A stretch of 64,000 bases of DNA, taken from NCBI RefSeq assembly GCF_002024165.1, contig NZ_MWQN01000001.1:4505501-4569500 (forward strand), in the 5' to 3' direction. Origin of the DNA: Embleya scabrispora. Lineage in GTDB: Bacteria > Actinomycetota > Actinomycetes > Streptomycetales > Streptomycetaceae. Below the pieces are notes generated by a model. The model was not told where the DNA came from and did no database searches. It saw nothing but the letters and a program-made list of their open reading frames with translations. The stretch's first letter is position 1. The number at the start of each line of letters is the position of its first letter. Below are positions 1-8,711 of this stretch, piece after piece. A program made the translations under genes and the position numbers.

Positions 1-239
1 TTCGCGGGGCTGGTGGCGGGGTCTCGGGCGCGTGGTGTGGCTGGCGGGCGGCGGTGGGTGCGGCCGGGCGGCGGGTTGTGGCGGTGGAGGCCGCGTTGCG
101 GGCGCGGGTGGCGGATGTGGCGGACCGGGTGGTGGTGGAGCCGGGGGAGGCGGAGGTGGCGCGGTATCGGGAGGCGTGCGCGGAATTCGGGGCGGTGCTG
201 GAGGGGGGCGGGCGGTCGGATTGTCACCCACGTGAGTGA
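1..239 (+). CDS. C-terminal end of an unidentified protein (5' truncated by window)
   Basis: One frame stays open from the window edge (codons in phase with base 3) to TGA at 237-239. It encodes an Ala/Val/Arg-rich helical tail ending in ...EACAEFGAVL...CHPRE. The position just upstream of ssb suggests the 3' end of the gene that precedes it in Streptomyces, where I recall a GTPase. Too little is present to name it. The Gly/Arg-rich first 20 codons look less protein-like, so only the last 45 codons are reasonably coding. Confidence 0.4.
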   Translation, partial: RGAGGGVSGAWCGWRAAVGAAGRRVVAVEAALRARVADVADRVVVEPGEAEVARYREACAEFGAVLEGGGRSDCHPRE

Positions 240-371
240 CGCGGTCGTTGTCCACAGGCGCGGAGTTGTCCACACCTCGTCCCGGTTCCCGACCTTCCCA
301 CCGCCGCATGCCGCATCGTCGAGTGCGGACGGCGATGCCGCGGTGCACGCCGGTGACACAGGGAGGCAAGC

Positions 372-842
372 GTGGACACGTACGTGACGGTGGTCGGCAA
401 TGCCGCGAGCGAGGTCCGGGTGCAGATGACCCAGGCCGGTGTGCCGCTCGCGCGGTTTCGGATGGCGGTGTCGCCGCGGCGCTTCGACCGGGACAGCGGC
501 CAGTGGGTGTCGGGGGACGCGTCCTTCTACACGATCGTGTGCTTTCGCGGGCTGGCCGAGAACGTGACGAGTTCGATCGACAAGGGCGACCCGCTCGTGG
601 TCACCGGACGGCTGCGGGTGCGCGAGTGGGAGCGGGAGGGACGGTGGTTGACGATCACCGAGATCGACGCCTCCTCGGTGGGACACGACCTCGCCCGAGG
701 GGTCGCGGAGTTCCGACGGGTGGCTCGACCGGCCCGACTGGCGCTCGTGGCGGACGACGTCGCCGCCGGAGCGACGGCCGACCAGGGCGTCCTCGCGATC
801 GGGACGGGGAACAGTCCCGAACGCGAAGAGGAGGCGGCATGA
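372..842 (+). CDS. ssb: Single-stranded DNA-binding protein, short-tailed paralogue
   Basis: This 156-residue protein has a single OB-fold domain over about residues 1-110 (VTVVGNAASEVRV, FYTIVCFRGLAENV, GDPLVVTGRLRVREWE, LTITEIDASSVGHDL). It should bind ssDNA as an oligomer. The C-terminus ends ...SPEREEEAA and lacks the acidic DDDIPF tip that housekeeping SSB uses to recruit replication and repair proteins. It is therefore probably the second, SsbB-like paralogue of Streptomyces, a form linked to sporulation-associated chromosome segregation in the literature (family knowledge). GTG 372 is preceded by GGAGG at 361-366. No ribosomal protein genes flank it, unlike the housekeeping ssb. Confidence 0.9.
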   Translation: MDTYVTVVGNAASEVRVQMTQAGVPLARFRMAVSPRRFDRDSGQWVSGDASFYTIVCFRGLAENVTSSIDKGDPLVVTGRLRVREWEREGRWLTITEIDASSVGHDLARGVAEFRRVARPARLALVADDVAAGATADQGVLAIGTGNSPEREEEAA

Positions 843-1385
843 ATTGATGCACGACATGGCCGCGTGTTCGGGAAAGCCATTCATTGGCGATAGCCGAGAT
901 AATTCCGGTCGGTTTTCGGGACGAATCTGAAACAGAATTGTGACGACACTGCCACCGCCACGATGTGTATCGAAACGGGCCAATCGTCACAACCGAGGCA
1001 ACCGTCGTGGTGGCGGGGTCGGAAAGCGTCGGATCACGGGGGTGAATACACCCGGGGCAAGGTATTGATCACGGAAGACCGTTTCGTACGGTTGTGCACC
1101 TTGAAAAATCAATAGTGAGCCAGATCGCCCTGATCGGCGGCTATGCGGCTCGACGACCGCAATGAGCCGCTATTTCCGTCGAGGACTTGTCGACTCGACG
1201 ATATTCGAATTACCTTCCTCGAGTCGGATCCTCTCCCGAGGTAAAGAACGTGAAACAAATTGCTACCCCGGGTCGCGGGGGGTGGCCCATCGGCTCATAC
1301 CATTCGACCGTTCTTTACTCGCGCCGTGCTCGGGGGAACGATGCGCCGCGCGAGATTCGGCATACATTTTCGAGGGGACCACCAC
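843..1385 (+). other. Long dyad-rich non-coding leader between ssb and the TQXA gene
   Basis: This 543-bp gap is visibly more AT-rich than its surroundings and holds no credible gene. It contains several inverted repeats: TTGTGACGA (938-946) with TCGTCACAA (984-992), GCGGCTC (1145-1151) with GAGCCGC (1164-1170), and CGTCGAG (1177-1183) with CTCGACG (1194-1200). They fit operators or mRNA leader structures of the surface-protein gene starting at 1386. No function is demonstrable from sequence. Confidence 0.5.
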
Positions 1386-2786
1386 ATGTTCCGTACACCG
1401 GGACGGACGGCCACCCGCCTGTCGGCCATGGTCGTGGCGACGGGCCTGGCGGCGGCCGGCGTGATCGGTTTCGCGGGTGCGGCCGGCGCGGAGGGCGCCA
1501 AGGGCGTCTATCAGGGCGGCGATGTCGGTGCGGACATCTACCTGCAGGGCAAGACCGACTCGCAGCGCGCGTCGATCCTGAAGCTCCAGGTGGACGGAAA
1601 GATCCTCCGCACCTACTGCATCGACTTCCACACCAAGGTGTACGACAAGGCCAAGTACGACGAGGCGAACTGGAAGGAGACCTCCTTCGGGACCAAGGCC
1701 GACAAGGCCAAGGTCAAGTGGGTCCTGCTCAACTCCTTCCCGACCGTCGACCTGGCCAACGTTCGTACGACGATCAAGAGCGAGAAGCTGAGCGAAGGTG
1801 ACGCCGCGGCTGCCACGCAGGCCGCGATCTGGCACTTCACCGACGGCCAGAACCTGGACGAGGGCAAGAACAACGCCGACATCGTCAAGCTGTACAAGTA
1901 CCTGATCGGCGACGCCAACAAGGGCGACGTCTCCGAACCGCCCGTCTCGCTCTCGCTCAACCCCGGCGAGAAGACCGGCAAGATCACCGACAAGCCCGGC
2001 ATCGGCCCGTTCGAGGTCAAGACCAATGCCGAGGGCAAGTCGATCAACGCGAAGCTCACCACGGGCGACACCGACGGCAAGCCCGTGCTGGTGGACGCCG
2101 ACGGCAAGCCGGTCACCAAGGTCGGCAACGGCGACAAGCTCTACGTGAACCCCACGGGCGCCACCAAGGAAGGCAGCCAGACCTTCGAGGTCTCCGGCGA
2201 GTCGACCGTGCAGGCCGGTCGGGTCTTCCAGGGCGTCAACGTCAGTGGGACGACCAGCCAGCTGCTGATCGTCGCGGACAAGCAGAAGGTGCAGGCCTCG
2301 GACCACGCGGTCGCCAAGTGGGGCAAGCCCGGCAAGGGCCCGCTCCCGGAGATCAACGCCACCAAGGACTGCGTCGACGGTGGCGTGAAGGTCACCGTGA
2401 AGAACAACGGTGACGAGTCGTACAAGTTCAAGCTCGACGGCAAGGAAACCACCGTCGAGGCGGGCAAGTCGTACGAGCAGGTCGTGAAGGTCCAGGAGGA
2501 CCAGGCGTACAAGATCACGATCGTGGGCCCCGACGGCAAGACCGCCAAGGAGTTCACCGGCACCCTCGACTGCAAGACCGCCGGCGCCTCCGAAGGTGTG
2601 ACCGGCGGCACCACCGGCGGAACCCCGGCCCCGGTGAACCCGAAGGGCCCGGACCTCGCCGAGACCGGTAGCGACGGCAGCAACACCCCCGCGATCCTGG
2701 GCGGCGCCGGTGCGCTCGTCCTCGCGGGCGGCGGCCTCGTCTTCTTCATGCGTCGTCGCAAGGGCTCGACCGGCGCCACCGCCTGA
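1386..2786 (+). CDS. TQXA-type thioester-forming, sortase-anchored surface protein
   Basis: This 466-residue secreted wall protein has a signal peptide at residues 1-36 (hydrophobic core, AGA cleavage site). A TQXA thioester domain follows. Cys78 in TYCIDF and Gln145 in ATQAAIW are the pair expected to form an internal Cys-Gln thioester, as in Gram-positive adhesins that bind covalently to host or surface amines. A Lys/Asp/Gly-rich beta region comes next, then a Thr/Gly/Pro linker. The C-terminus is a sorting signal: LAETG (424-428), a hydrophobic segment and RRRK. LAxTG motifs are typical class E sortase substrates in Streptomyces. ATG 1386 follows GAGGGG at about 1372-1377; ATG 1341 is an in-frame alternative without a better ribosome site. 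No sortase gene lies nearby. Confidence 0.87.
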   Translation: MFRTPGRTATRLSAMVVATGLAAAGVIGFAGAAGAEGAKGVYQGGDVGADIYLQGKTDSQRASILKLQVDGKILRTYCIDFHTKVYDKAKYDEANWKETSFGTKADKAKVKWVLLNSFPTVDLANVRTTIKSEKLSEGDAAAATQAAIWHFTDGQNLDEGKNNADIVKLYKYLIGDANKGDVSEPPVSLSLNPGEKTGKITDKPGIGPFEVKTNAEGKSINAKLTTGDTDGKPVLVDADGKPVTKVGNGDKLYVNPTGATKEGSQTFEVSGESTVQAGRVFQGVNVSGTTSQLLIVADKQKVQASDHAVAKWGKPGKGPLPEINATKDCVDGGVKVTVKNNGDESYKFKLDGKETTVEAGKSYEQVVKVQEDQAYKITIVGPDGKTAKEFTGTLDCKTAGASEGVTGGTTGGTPAPVNPKGPDLAETGSDGSNTPAILGGAGALVLAGGGLVFFMRRRKGSTGATA

Positions 2787-3395
2787 TAGCAAAACCGCCA
2801 CACAAAGCACCAACCCCGAGGACCGGGCCCCGCCGCACCCAACCGCGCCGGGGCCCGCCCCCTTGCACCAGCACCGACCCCAGTCCCCAAACCCCGCCGC
2901 AGCCCCAAGCCGAGACCGAGAGCCGAACCGATCAGGACCGGCCCGGTGCCGATCGGGTTGCCGCCGGCGCCGGGGCGGGGCCGGTGTTGCGTCGGCATCG
3001 GGCATCGGAGCGGTCCAAGCCGCGTACCGGGCCGCGTCGAAGTCTCGACCGCGACCTCGAGCACCGCCGCACCGAGCCACGACAAGCCCGCTCGATCCCG
3101 CACACGCGGCACCCGAACCAAGCCGTTCCAGCCCGTCCGGCGCTGGAGCACGAGCGGGCCGCAGGCCGGCCGACCCTCGATGGGCCGCAGGCGGGCGGCA
3201 GGTCCGACTCGAAAGAGCCTCGATTCCGCGCCCACCGCGCGGCCCGTGCCTCGATCTCGCGCCCACCGGGCAGGGGCGCACCGGGCGGCCCCGCCGGGGT
3301 GCGCGCGGTGGGCCGCCCGGCCCGCGCGGTTCGCGTCCCGCGCCCATCGGGCACCCATGCACGGGCACTGTCCGCCAGACCATAGGCTTGGACGC
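2787..3395. other. Intergenic region without a gene; imperfect direct repeats
   Basis: Between the surface-protein gene and ettA there is a 609-bp stretch. After the terminator I find no ORF with recognisable protein features on either strand. From about 3221 to 3350 a module of roughly 40 bases, with core CGCGCCCA(C/T)CGGGC, recurs imperfectly three times. The ettA promoter must lie near the right end. Confidence 0.5.
2824..2857 (+). terminator. Hairpin terminator of the surface-protein gene
   Basis: The perfect 9-bp stem CGGGCCCCG (2824-2832) pairs with CGGGGCCCG (2849-2857) across a 16-nt loop, 38 bases after the stop codon. There is no U-tract, as is common in Streptomyces. Confidence 0.65.
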
Positions 3396-5060
3396 ATGGC
3401 TGAGTACATCTACACCATGCGCAAGGCGCGTAAAGCGCACGGCGACAAGGTGATCCTCGACGACGTGACGCTCAGCTTCCTGCCGGGAGCCAAGATCGGC
3501 GTCGTCGGCCCGAACGGCGCGGGTAAGTCGACCGTTCTGAAGATCATGGCCGGGCTGGAACAGCCCTCCAACGGCGACGCGTTCCTGTCCCCCGGCTACA
3601 CCGTCGGAATCCTGCTCCAAGAGCCTCCGCTCGACGAGACCAAGACCGTTCTGGAGAACGTCCAGGACGGCGTCAAGGAGATCAAGGGCAAGCTGGACCG
3701 GTTCAACGCCATCGCCGAGGAGATGGCCACGAACTACACCGACGAGCTGATGGCGGAGATGGGCGAGCTGCAGGACCAGCTCGACCACGCGAACGCCTGG
3801 GAACTCGACTCGCAGCTCGAACAGGCCATGGACGCGCTGGGCTGCCCGCCCGGCGACTGGCCGATCGTGAACCTCTCCGGTGGCGAAAAGCGCCGCGTGG
3901 CGCTGTGCAAGCTGCTCCTCGAAGCCCCCGACCTGCTGCTCCTCGACGAGCCGACCAACCACCTCGACGCGGAGAGCGTCCAGTGGCTGGAACAGCACCT
4001 GGAGAAGTACGCGGGCACCGTCGTCGCGGTCACCCACGACCGGTACTTCCTGAACAACGTCGCCCAGTGGATCTGCGAGGTCGACCGCGGTCGCCTCCAC
4101 CCCTACGAGGGCAACTACTCCACATACCTGGACACCAAGGCCACCCGCCTGAAGGTCGAGGGGCAAAAGGACGCCAAGCGGCAGAAGCGGCTCAAGGACG
4201 AACTCGAGTGGGTCCGCTCCAACGCGAAGGGCCGGCAGGCCAAGAGCAAGGCGCGACTGGCCCGCTACGAGGAGATGGCCGCCGAGGCGGACAAGATGCG
4301 GAAGCTGGATTTCGAGGAGATCCAGATCCCGCCGGGTCCGCGCCTGGGCAGCGTCGTGATCGAGGTGGAGCACCTCGGCAAGGCGTTCGACGACAAGCTG
4401 CTGATGGACGACCTGTCCTTCACGCTGCCGCGCAACGGCATCGTCGGCATCATCGGTCCGAACGGCGCGGGCAAGACCACGCTGTTCAAGATGCTGATCG
4501 ACGCCGAGACGCCCGACACCGGCAACATCAAGGTCGGCGAGACCGTCAAGGTCTCCTACGTCGACCAGTCGCGCGGTGGCCTGGACCCGAAGAAGAACCT
4601 GTGGGAGGTCGTCTCCGACGGCCTGGACTACATCAAGGTCGGCAACGTCGAGGTCCCGTCCCGGGCCTACGTCAGCGCCTTCGGCTTCAAGGGCCCGGAC
4701 CAGCAGAAGCCCACCGGGGTGCTCTCCGGCGGTGAGCGCAACCGGCTCAACCTGGCGCTGACGCTCAAGCAGGGCGGCAACCTGCTGCTGCTCGACGAAC
4801 CGACCAACGACCTCGACGTCGAGACCCTGTCCAGCCTGGAGAACGCGCTCCTGGAGTTCCCCGGCTGCGCCGTGGTCGTCTCGCACGACCGCTGGTTCCT
4901 GGACCGGGTCGCCACGCACATCCTCGCCTACGAGGGTGACTCGAAGTGGTTCTGGTTCGAGGGCAACTTCGAGTCGTACGAGAAGAACAAGGTCGAGCGC
5001 CTGGGCGCCGACGCGGCCCGGCCGCATCGCGCGACCTACAAGAAGCTCAAGCGCAACTGA
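3396..5060 (+). CDS. ettA: EttA, energy-dependent translational throttle (ABC-F ATPase)
   Basis: This 554-residue soluble ABC-F protein has two nucleotide-binding domains. Walker A GPNGAGKST is at residues 38-46 and GPNGAGKTT begins near residue 354. Signature motifs NLSGGEKRR and LSGGERNR and Walker B LLLLDEPTNHLD and LLLLDEPTNDLD are all present. The basic helical linker between the domains (KRQKRLKDELEWVRSNAKGRQAKSKARLARYEEM) is the P-site tRNA interaction motif. EttA binds the ribosomal E site and gates the first elongation step according to energy state. Length matches the family (about 555). The ATG at 3396 gives the canonical MAEYIYTMRKARKAHG start, although no strong ribosome site is visible. 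Confidence 0.95.
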   Translation: MAEYIYTMRKARKAHGDKVILDDVTLSFLPGAKIGVVGPNGAGKSTVLKIMAGLEQPSNGDAFLSPGYTVGILLQEPPLDETKTVLENVQDGVKEIKGKLDRFNAIAEEMATNYTDELMAEMGELQDQLDHANAWELDSQLEQAMDALGCPPGDWPIVNLSGGEKRRVALCKLLLEAPDLLLLDEPTNHLDAESVQWLEQHLEKYAGTVVAVTHDRYFLNNVAQWICEVDRGRLHPYEGNYSTYLDTKATRLKVEGQKDAKRQKRLKDELEWVRSNAKGRQAKSKARLARYEEMAAEADKMRKLDFEEIQIPPGPRLGSVVIEVEHLGKAFDDKLLMDDLSFTLPRNGIVGIIGPNGAGKTTLFKMLIDAETPDTGNIKVGETVKVSYVDQSRGGLDPKKNLWEVVSDGLDYIKVGNVEVPSRAYVSAFGFKGPDQQKPTGVLSGGERNRLNLALTLKQGGNLLLLDEPTNDLDVETLSSLENALLEFPGCAVVVSHDRWFLDRVATHILAYEGDSKWFWFEGNFESYEKNKVERLGADAARPHRATYKKLKRN

Positions 5061-5082
5061 TCCATCCGATCGGTTCGGCGCG

Positions 5083-5124
5083 GCCGACGGCCTGTCGCAT
5101 GCCCCCATGCGGCAGGCCGTCGGC
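5083..5124 (+). terminator. Long hairpin between ettA and the thioesterase gene
   Basis: An 18-bp stem (5083-5100 with 5107-5124), counting one U-G wobble, closes a 6-nt C-rich loop. It starts 22 bases after the ettA stop codon, so it probably separates ettA from the downstream pair of genes. Confidence 0.75.
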
Positions 5125-5174
5125 GACACCGGGTCGTCCGGTCGGTCGGCAATCACAGAGAAGAGGCTGGGCAC

Positions 5175-5615
5175 GTGGCCAGGCACATCTATCACGCGGC
5201 GGTTCGGTGGTCCGACATGGACGCCTACCGGCACGTCAACAATGTGCAGTACCTCCGCTACCTGGAGGAGGCGCGCGTGGACATGATGTTCACCCTCGGG
5301 CAGCGCGAGGGGGCCAAGACGCTCTCCGAGGGCGTGGTGATCGCCCGCCACGAAATCGACTACAAACGCCCGCTGGTGTGGCGCGCCGAACCGGTGCGGG
5401 TGGAGACCTGGGTGACCCGGATCGGAGCCGCACGGTTCACCCTGGCCTACGAGATCAGGGACGACGAGCAGGTGTACGCCACGGCACTGTCGGTGCTCGT
5501 GCCCTATTCGCTGGTCGAGCAGCGTCCCCGGCGGTTGACCGAGGACGAGCGGACCTACCTGGACCGCTTCCTCGAACCGCGGGACGAGTCGGCGGGGCGG
5601 TCGGCCCCCGCATGA
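5175..5615 (+). CDS. Acyl-CoA thioesterase, hotdog fold (4HBT family)
   Basis: This 146-residue protein opens with RWSDMDAYRHVNNVQYLRYLEEARVDMM, the 4-hydroxybenzoyl-CoA thioesterase/YbgC-type signature in which the Asp acts in thioester hydrolysis. A single hotdog domain fills the protein, which should oligomerise and hydrolyse acyl-CoA thioesters; the natural acyl chain cannot be read from sequence. GTG 5175 follows AGAAGAGG. Its stop overlaps the start of the next gene (ATGA), so the two are translationally coupled. This gene directly downstream of ettA is, as I recall, a usual Streptomyces arrangement. Confidence 0.88.
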   Translation: MARHIYHAAVRWSDMDAYRHVNNVQYLRYLEEARVDMMFTLGQREGAKTLSEGVVIARHEIDYKRPLVWRAEPVRVETWVTRIGAARFTLAYEIRDDEQVYATALSVLVPYSLVEQRPRRLTEDERTYLDRFLEPRDESAGRSAPA

Positions 5616-6259
5616 CCGTGCTGCGCCTCGCCGACCCGGCCGCCGCCGCGGACCTGGGCGGCTACCTGAGCCGACTGCTGCGCTACGACCGCGGCGCGGT
5701 GGTGCGGATACGGGCCGAGGGGATGGTGCTCGGTACGTTCGGGCATCCGCCGTTCGGCGCCGCCGCCTCGGGCGTGATCACGCTGCGGGCGAGCGAATTG
5801 GCCGAACCCGCGACGGTGGACGCGACCGTGTCCGCCGGACAACTCCTCGACGCGATCGCGGACGACGCGCGTGTGCCGCTCCCGACGTCGGTGACCGGTC
5901 CGGGGTGGGCCGGCCTGCTGCCGCCGCGCACCGGCTGGGAACACGTCGCCGACCTCGGAGTGCCCGACCTGGCCCGCGAAGTGGCCGCCGGTGTCGCCGA
6001 GTTCCGGGCCAGGACCGAGCCGGGCATGCCGCGTGCCGAGTTCGAGCGGGTCGCGGCCGGGATCTGGACCCGACCGATGGCCGGCCGACTGCCGCTGCGT
6101 GCCGCGCACGCCGCGCAGTCCTTCGGCTTCCTGGGCCCGCCGGACGCCGACGCCCGGGCCGAGGTGTTGCGCACCGGCGCCTGGCTGCGCCTGGAGGCGC
6201 GCTACGGCTCGGTATCGGTCCGGCGCGAGGGCGCCCCGGGCCTGCTTTTCACCCGCTGA
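5612..6259 (+). CDS. Conserved hypothetical protein coupled to the thioesterase
   Basis: This 215-residue protein begins at ATG 5612, overlapping the thioesterase TGA. I recognise no named domain. It has a beta-rich N-terminal half (VVRIRAEGMVLGTFGHPPFG, VITLRASEL), then a conserved-looking GPGWAGLLPPRTGWEHV segment and a helical C-terminal half rich in Arg and Ala. It has no signal peptide or membrane segment. The coupling implies a role linked to the thioesterase, but function is unknown. Confidence 0.8.
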   Translation: MTVLRLADPAAAADLGGYLSRLLRYDRGAVVRIRAEGMVLGTFGHPPFGAAASGVITLRASELAEPATVDATVSAGQLLDAIADDARVPLPTSVTGPGWAGLLPPRTGWEHVADLGVPDLAREVAAGVAEFRARTEPGMPRAEFERVAAGIWTRPMAGRLPLRAAHAAQSFGFLGPPDADARAEVLRTGAWLRLEARYGSVSVRREGAPGLLFTR

Positions 6260-6337
6260 CCGACCCCGTCCGCCGCCCACACCGACCCCGCCTACGTCGA
6301 GCCGCCGATGTCGGCTCGACGGAGGCAGGTTGTGGTC

Positions 6338-6507
6338 ATGCCCGTCGGCGAGGGTGCCGAACGGGGGCCCGCGTCGCGCGGATCGGGGACGTCGTAGCCG
6401 GCGTCGACCATTGGCGAGCGATGGAAGGGGCTCGGCCGGATCGCGTCGACGCCCAGGCTGCTGAGGTGCGGCAGGCGGGCGAGGAGCCCGGGCGGATCGC
6501 CGGCCCC
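6338..6507 (-). pseudogene. Relic of a GH13 alpha-glucosidase/trehalose-synthase-type gene
   Basis: On the minus strand this stretch translates to GDPPGLLARLPHLSSLGVDAI, then RPSPFHRSPMVDAGYDVPDP, RDAGP. After one frameshift (near 6360) it continues FGTLADG. This follows the GH13 N-terminal block GDLxGxxxRLPYLxxLGVDAIWLSPFYxSPMADAGYDVxDYRDxDPxFGTLAD position by position. The key W of AIWLSPF is changed to R. Nothing of the rest of the roughly 530-residue enzyme remains. It sits directly 3' of glbO in the same orientation. It is a decayed fragment, not a functional gene. Confidence 0.75.
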
Positions 6508-6537
6508 GCCCCGACTCGCCCGCCGTGGGTCGCGGCG

Positions 6538-6933
6538 TCAGTCGAGCCGGTTCACCATCGACTGCGCGGCGTAGACCAGGTATTCCCAGAGGGTGTTCTC
6601 CTGCTCGGCCGGCAGCGCGATCTCGTCGACCGCCGCGCGCATGTGCCGCAACCACGCGTCGCGCGCCTCCTCGGTCACGGCGAACGGCGCGTGCCGCATC
6701 CGCAGCCGCGGATGGCCGCGTTGCTCGCTGTAGGTGCGCGGGCCGCCCCAGTATTGGACGAGGAACATCCGCAGCCGGTCCTCGGCCCCGTCCAGGTCCT
6801 CCTCCGGATACATCGGCCGCAGCAGGGGATCCTCGCGCACCCCCTGGTAGAAGCGGTGCACGAGCTTGGCGAACGTCTCCTCGCCGCCCACGGCTTCGTA
6901 GAGACTCGGTTCAGGCGCCGGCATCTGGGTCAC
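6538..6933 (-). CDS. glbO: Truncated haemoglobin, group II (trHbO)
   Basis: This 131-residue 2-on-2 globin contains [22 protein letters not shown] (B-helix Tyr), [24 protein letters not shown] and RMRHAPF, which carries the proximal His. A conserved Trp follows at WLRHM. Actinobacterial trHbO binds O2 with high affinity and is linked to respiration or redox protection (family knowledge). GTG 6933 is chosen because GGAGG lies 8 bases upstream; ATG 6924 is 9 bases further in. The tail ends [16 protein letters not shown] as usual. It is a single-gene unit facing the NAD(P)-binding protein gene upstream. Confidence 0.92.
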   Translation of the reverse strand: MTQMPAPEPSLYEAVGGEETFAKLVHRFYQGVREDPLLRPMYPEEDLDGAEDRLRMFLVQYWGGPRTYSEQRGHPRLRMRHAPFAVTEEARDAWLRHMRAAVDEIALPAEQENTLWEYLVYAAQSMVNRLD

Positions 6934-6983
6934 CGCCCCATCCTCCCAGATGGCCCCGCGAGCCGGAGGCCCCCGGGCAGGGA

Positions 6984-8456
6984 CTAGCGTTCCGCGGCGC
7001 GGGCGATGCCCCGGCGCATGCCGCCGAAGACGATGCCGTGGAAGGGGAACACGGCCCACCAGTACGCGTGCCCGAGCAGTCCCCGGGGATGGAAAAGAGC
7101 ACGCTGGCGGTACTGCGTGGTGCCGTCGCGGTCCGCGACGGTGAACTCCAGCCACGCCAGGCCCGGCAGGCGCATCTCCGCGCGCAGGCGGAGCAGGCGG
7201 CCGGGCACCACCTCCTCCACCCGCCAGAAGTCGAGCGAGTCGCCGACCCGGAGCCGCTGCGGATCACGGCGCCCCCGGCGCAGTCCGACCCCGCCCACGA
7301 TCCGGTCCACGGCGCCGCGCACCGACCAGGCGAGCGGCCACGAGTACCAGCCGTTGGTGCCGCCGATGCCCTCGATCACCCGCCACACCGCCGCCGGGGA
7401 CGCGGCCGGCTCCGCCTCGCGCACGTCCTCGTACAGCGTGCCGCCCGACCAGTCCGGGTCGGTGGGCAGCGGATCGCTGGGCGCCCCGGCGGTGGCCGCC
7501 GAGGACCAGCGGGTGGCCACGTCGGCGTCGCGGATCCGGGTCAGGGCCAGTTCGAGGGCTCGGTCGAAGCCGATCAGGCCCTCCGGCGGATCGGGGACGT
7601 AGCGGGCGATGTCGTGCTCGTGGCAGACCACCTCGCTGCGCAGCGACTCCACCAGTGGCCGGGCCAGGGCGCCGGGCACGGGGGTGATCAGGCCCACCCA
7701 GTGGCTGGACAACCAGGGCGAGAGCATCGGCACCGGCAGCACCCGGCGGCGGCGCAGACCGGCCGCGGCCGCGTAGCGCTGCATCATGCGCTCGTAGGTG
7801 AGCACGTCCGGGCCGCCGATGTCGAAGGCGCGGTTCACGTCCGGGGGCAACGTGGCGCAGCCCACCAGGTAGCGCAGGACGTCGCGAACGGCGATCGGCT
7901 GGATTCGGGAGGTGACCCAGCGCGGGGTGACCATCACCGGCAGCCGTTCGGTCAGATAGCGCAGCATCTCGAAGGACGCCGAGCCGGAGCCGATGATCAC
8001 CGCCGCGCGCAGCACGACGGCCGGCACCGCGCCGGCGAGCAGGATCTCGCCCACCTCGGCACGCGAACGCAGGTGTGGGGAGGAGTCGCGGGCCGAGGAG
8101 CCGGCGGCCGGACCCAGGCCGCCGAGGTAGACGAGCCGGCCCACGTCCGCGTCCTCGGCCGCCGCGGTGAACACGCGCGCGCTCTCGCGGTCGGTGTCGG
8201 CGAAGCGCGGTCCGCTGCCGAGCGCGTGGATGAGGTAGTAGGCCACGTCCACGCCGTCGAGGGCGCGGCGCACCGCTGCCGGGTCGAGCGCGTCGGCGCG
8301 TACGACCTCCACCCGGTCCGCCCAGGGATGGTCGCGCAGCTTGGCCGGGGTCCGGGCCATGCAGCGCACCCGATGGCCGGCGGCGAGCAGTTCGGTCACC
8401 AGTCGGCCGCCCAGATAGCCGGTGGATCCGGTGACCAGGCACAGGGGAGCGTTCAC
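6984..8456 (-). CDS. NAD(P)-binding epimerase-like protein with C-terminal DUF2867
   Basis: This 490-residue protein is two-part. Residues 1-300 form an atypical SDR/NmrA-like Rossmann domain with [14 protein letters not shown] near residue 8, the dinucleotide site. The last 160 residues form a DUF2867 domain of START-like type ([62 protein letters not shown]). This architecture is widespread in actinobacteria and annotated only as SDR or NAD-dependent epimerase/dehydratase; no substrate is known. GTG 8456 gives the natural N-terminus [10 protein letters not shown]; the ribosome site is weak. It lies 50 bases upstream of glbO on the same strand. Confidence 0.85.
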   Translation of the reverse strand: MNAPLCLVTGSTGYLGGRLVTELLAAGHRVRCMARTPAKLRDHPWADRVEVVRADALDPAAVRRALDGVDVAYYLIHALGSGPRFADTDRESARVFTAAAEDADVGRLVYLGGLGPAAGSSARDSSPHLRSRAEVGEILLAGAVPAVVLRAAVIIGSGSASFEMLRYLTERLPVMVTPRWVTSRIQPIAVRDVLRYLVGCATLPPDVNRAFDIGGPDVLTYERMMQRYAAAAGLRRRRVLPVPMLSPWLSSHWVGLITPVPGALARPLVESLRSEVVCHEHDIARYVPDPPEGLIGFDRALELALTRIRDADVATRWSSAATAGAPSDPLPTDPDWSGGTLYEDVREAEPAASPAAVWRVIEGIGGTNGWYSWPLAWSVRGAVDRIVGGVGLRRGRRDPQRLRVGDSLDFWRVEEVVPGRLLRLRAEMRLPGLAWLEFTVADRDGTTQYRQRALFHPRGLLGHAYWWAVFPFHGIVFGGMRRGIARAAER

Positions 8457-8711
8457 CCGACCCAGTCTCGGCGACCCGGCGGCCACAACGACCGAAGACG
8501 CGCCACGGGTAGCCCGAATGGTCCCGCACTCCACGCCCCGGGGACGCCCGCGCGCAGGTGGCCGCCGGCGGGGGCGGCGGGCTCGGTCGGCGAGACGCCA
8601 GGGACGAGAACCGGCGGCCCCGACCCGAGAGGACCGGGGCCGAGCGGCATCGGCGACACGGGCAGCGGGGTTCACCCACCCGACGGATGGGGCCGGCACG
8701 CGGTGTCGGGA

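Noticed and set aside
1263-5351. A 1,362-codon minus-strand open frame opposite the surface protein and ettA
   Set aside because: Shadow of the coding frames of genes with clear families; no domain content.
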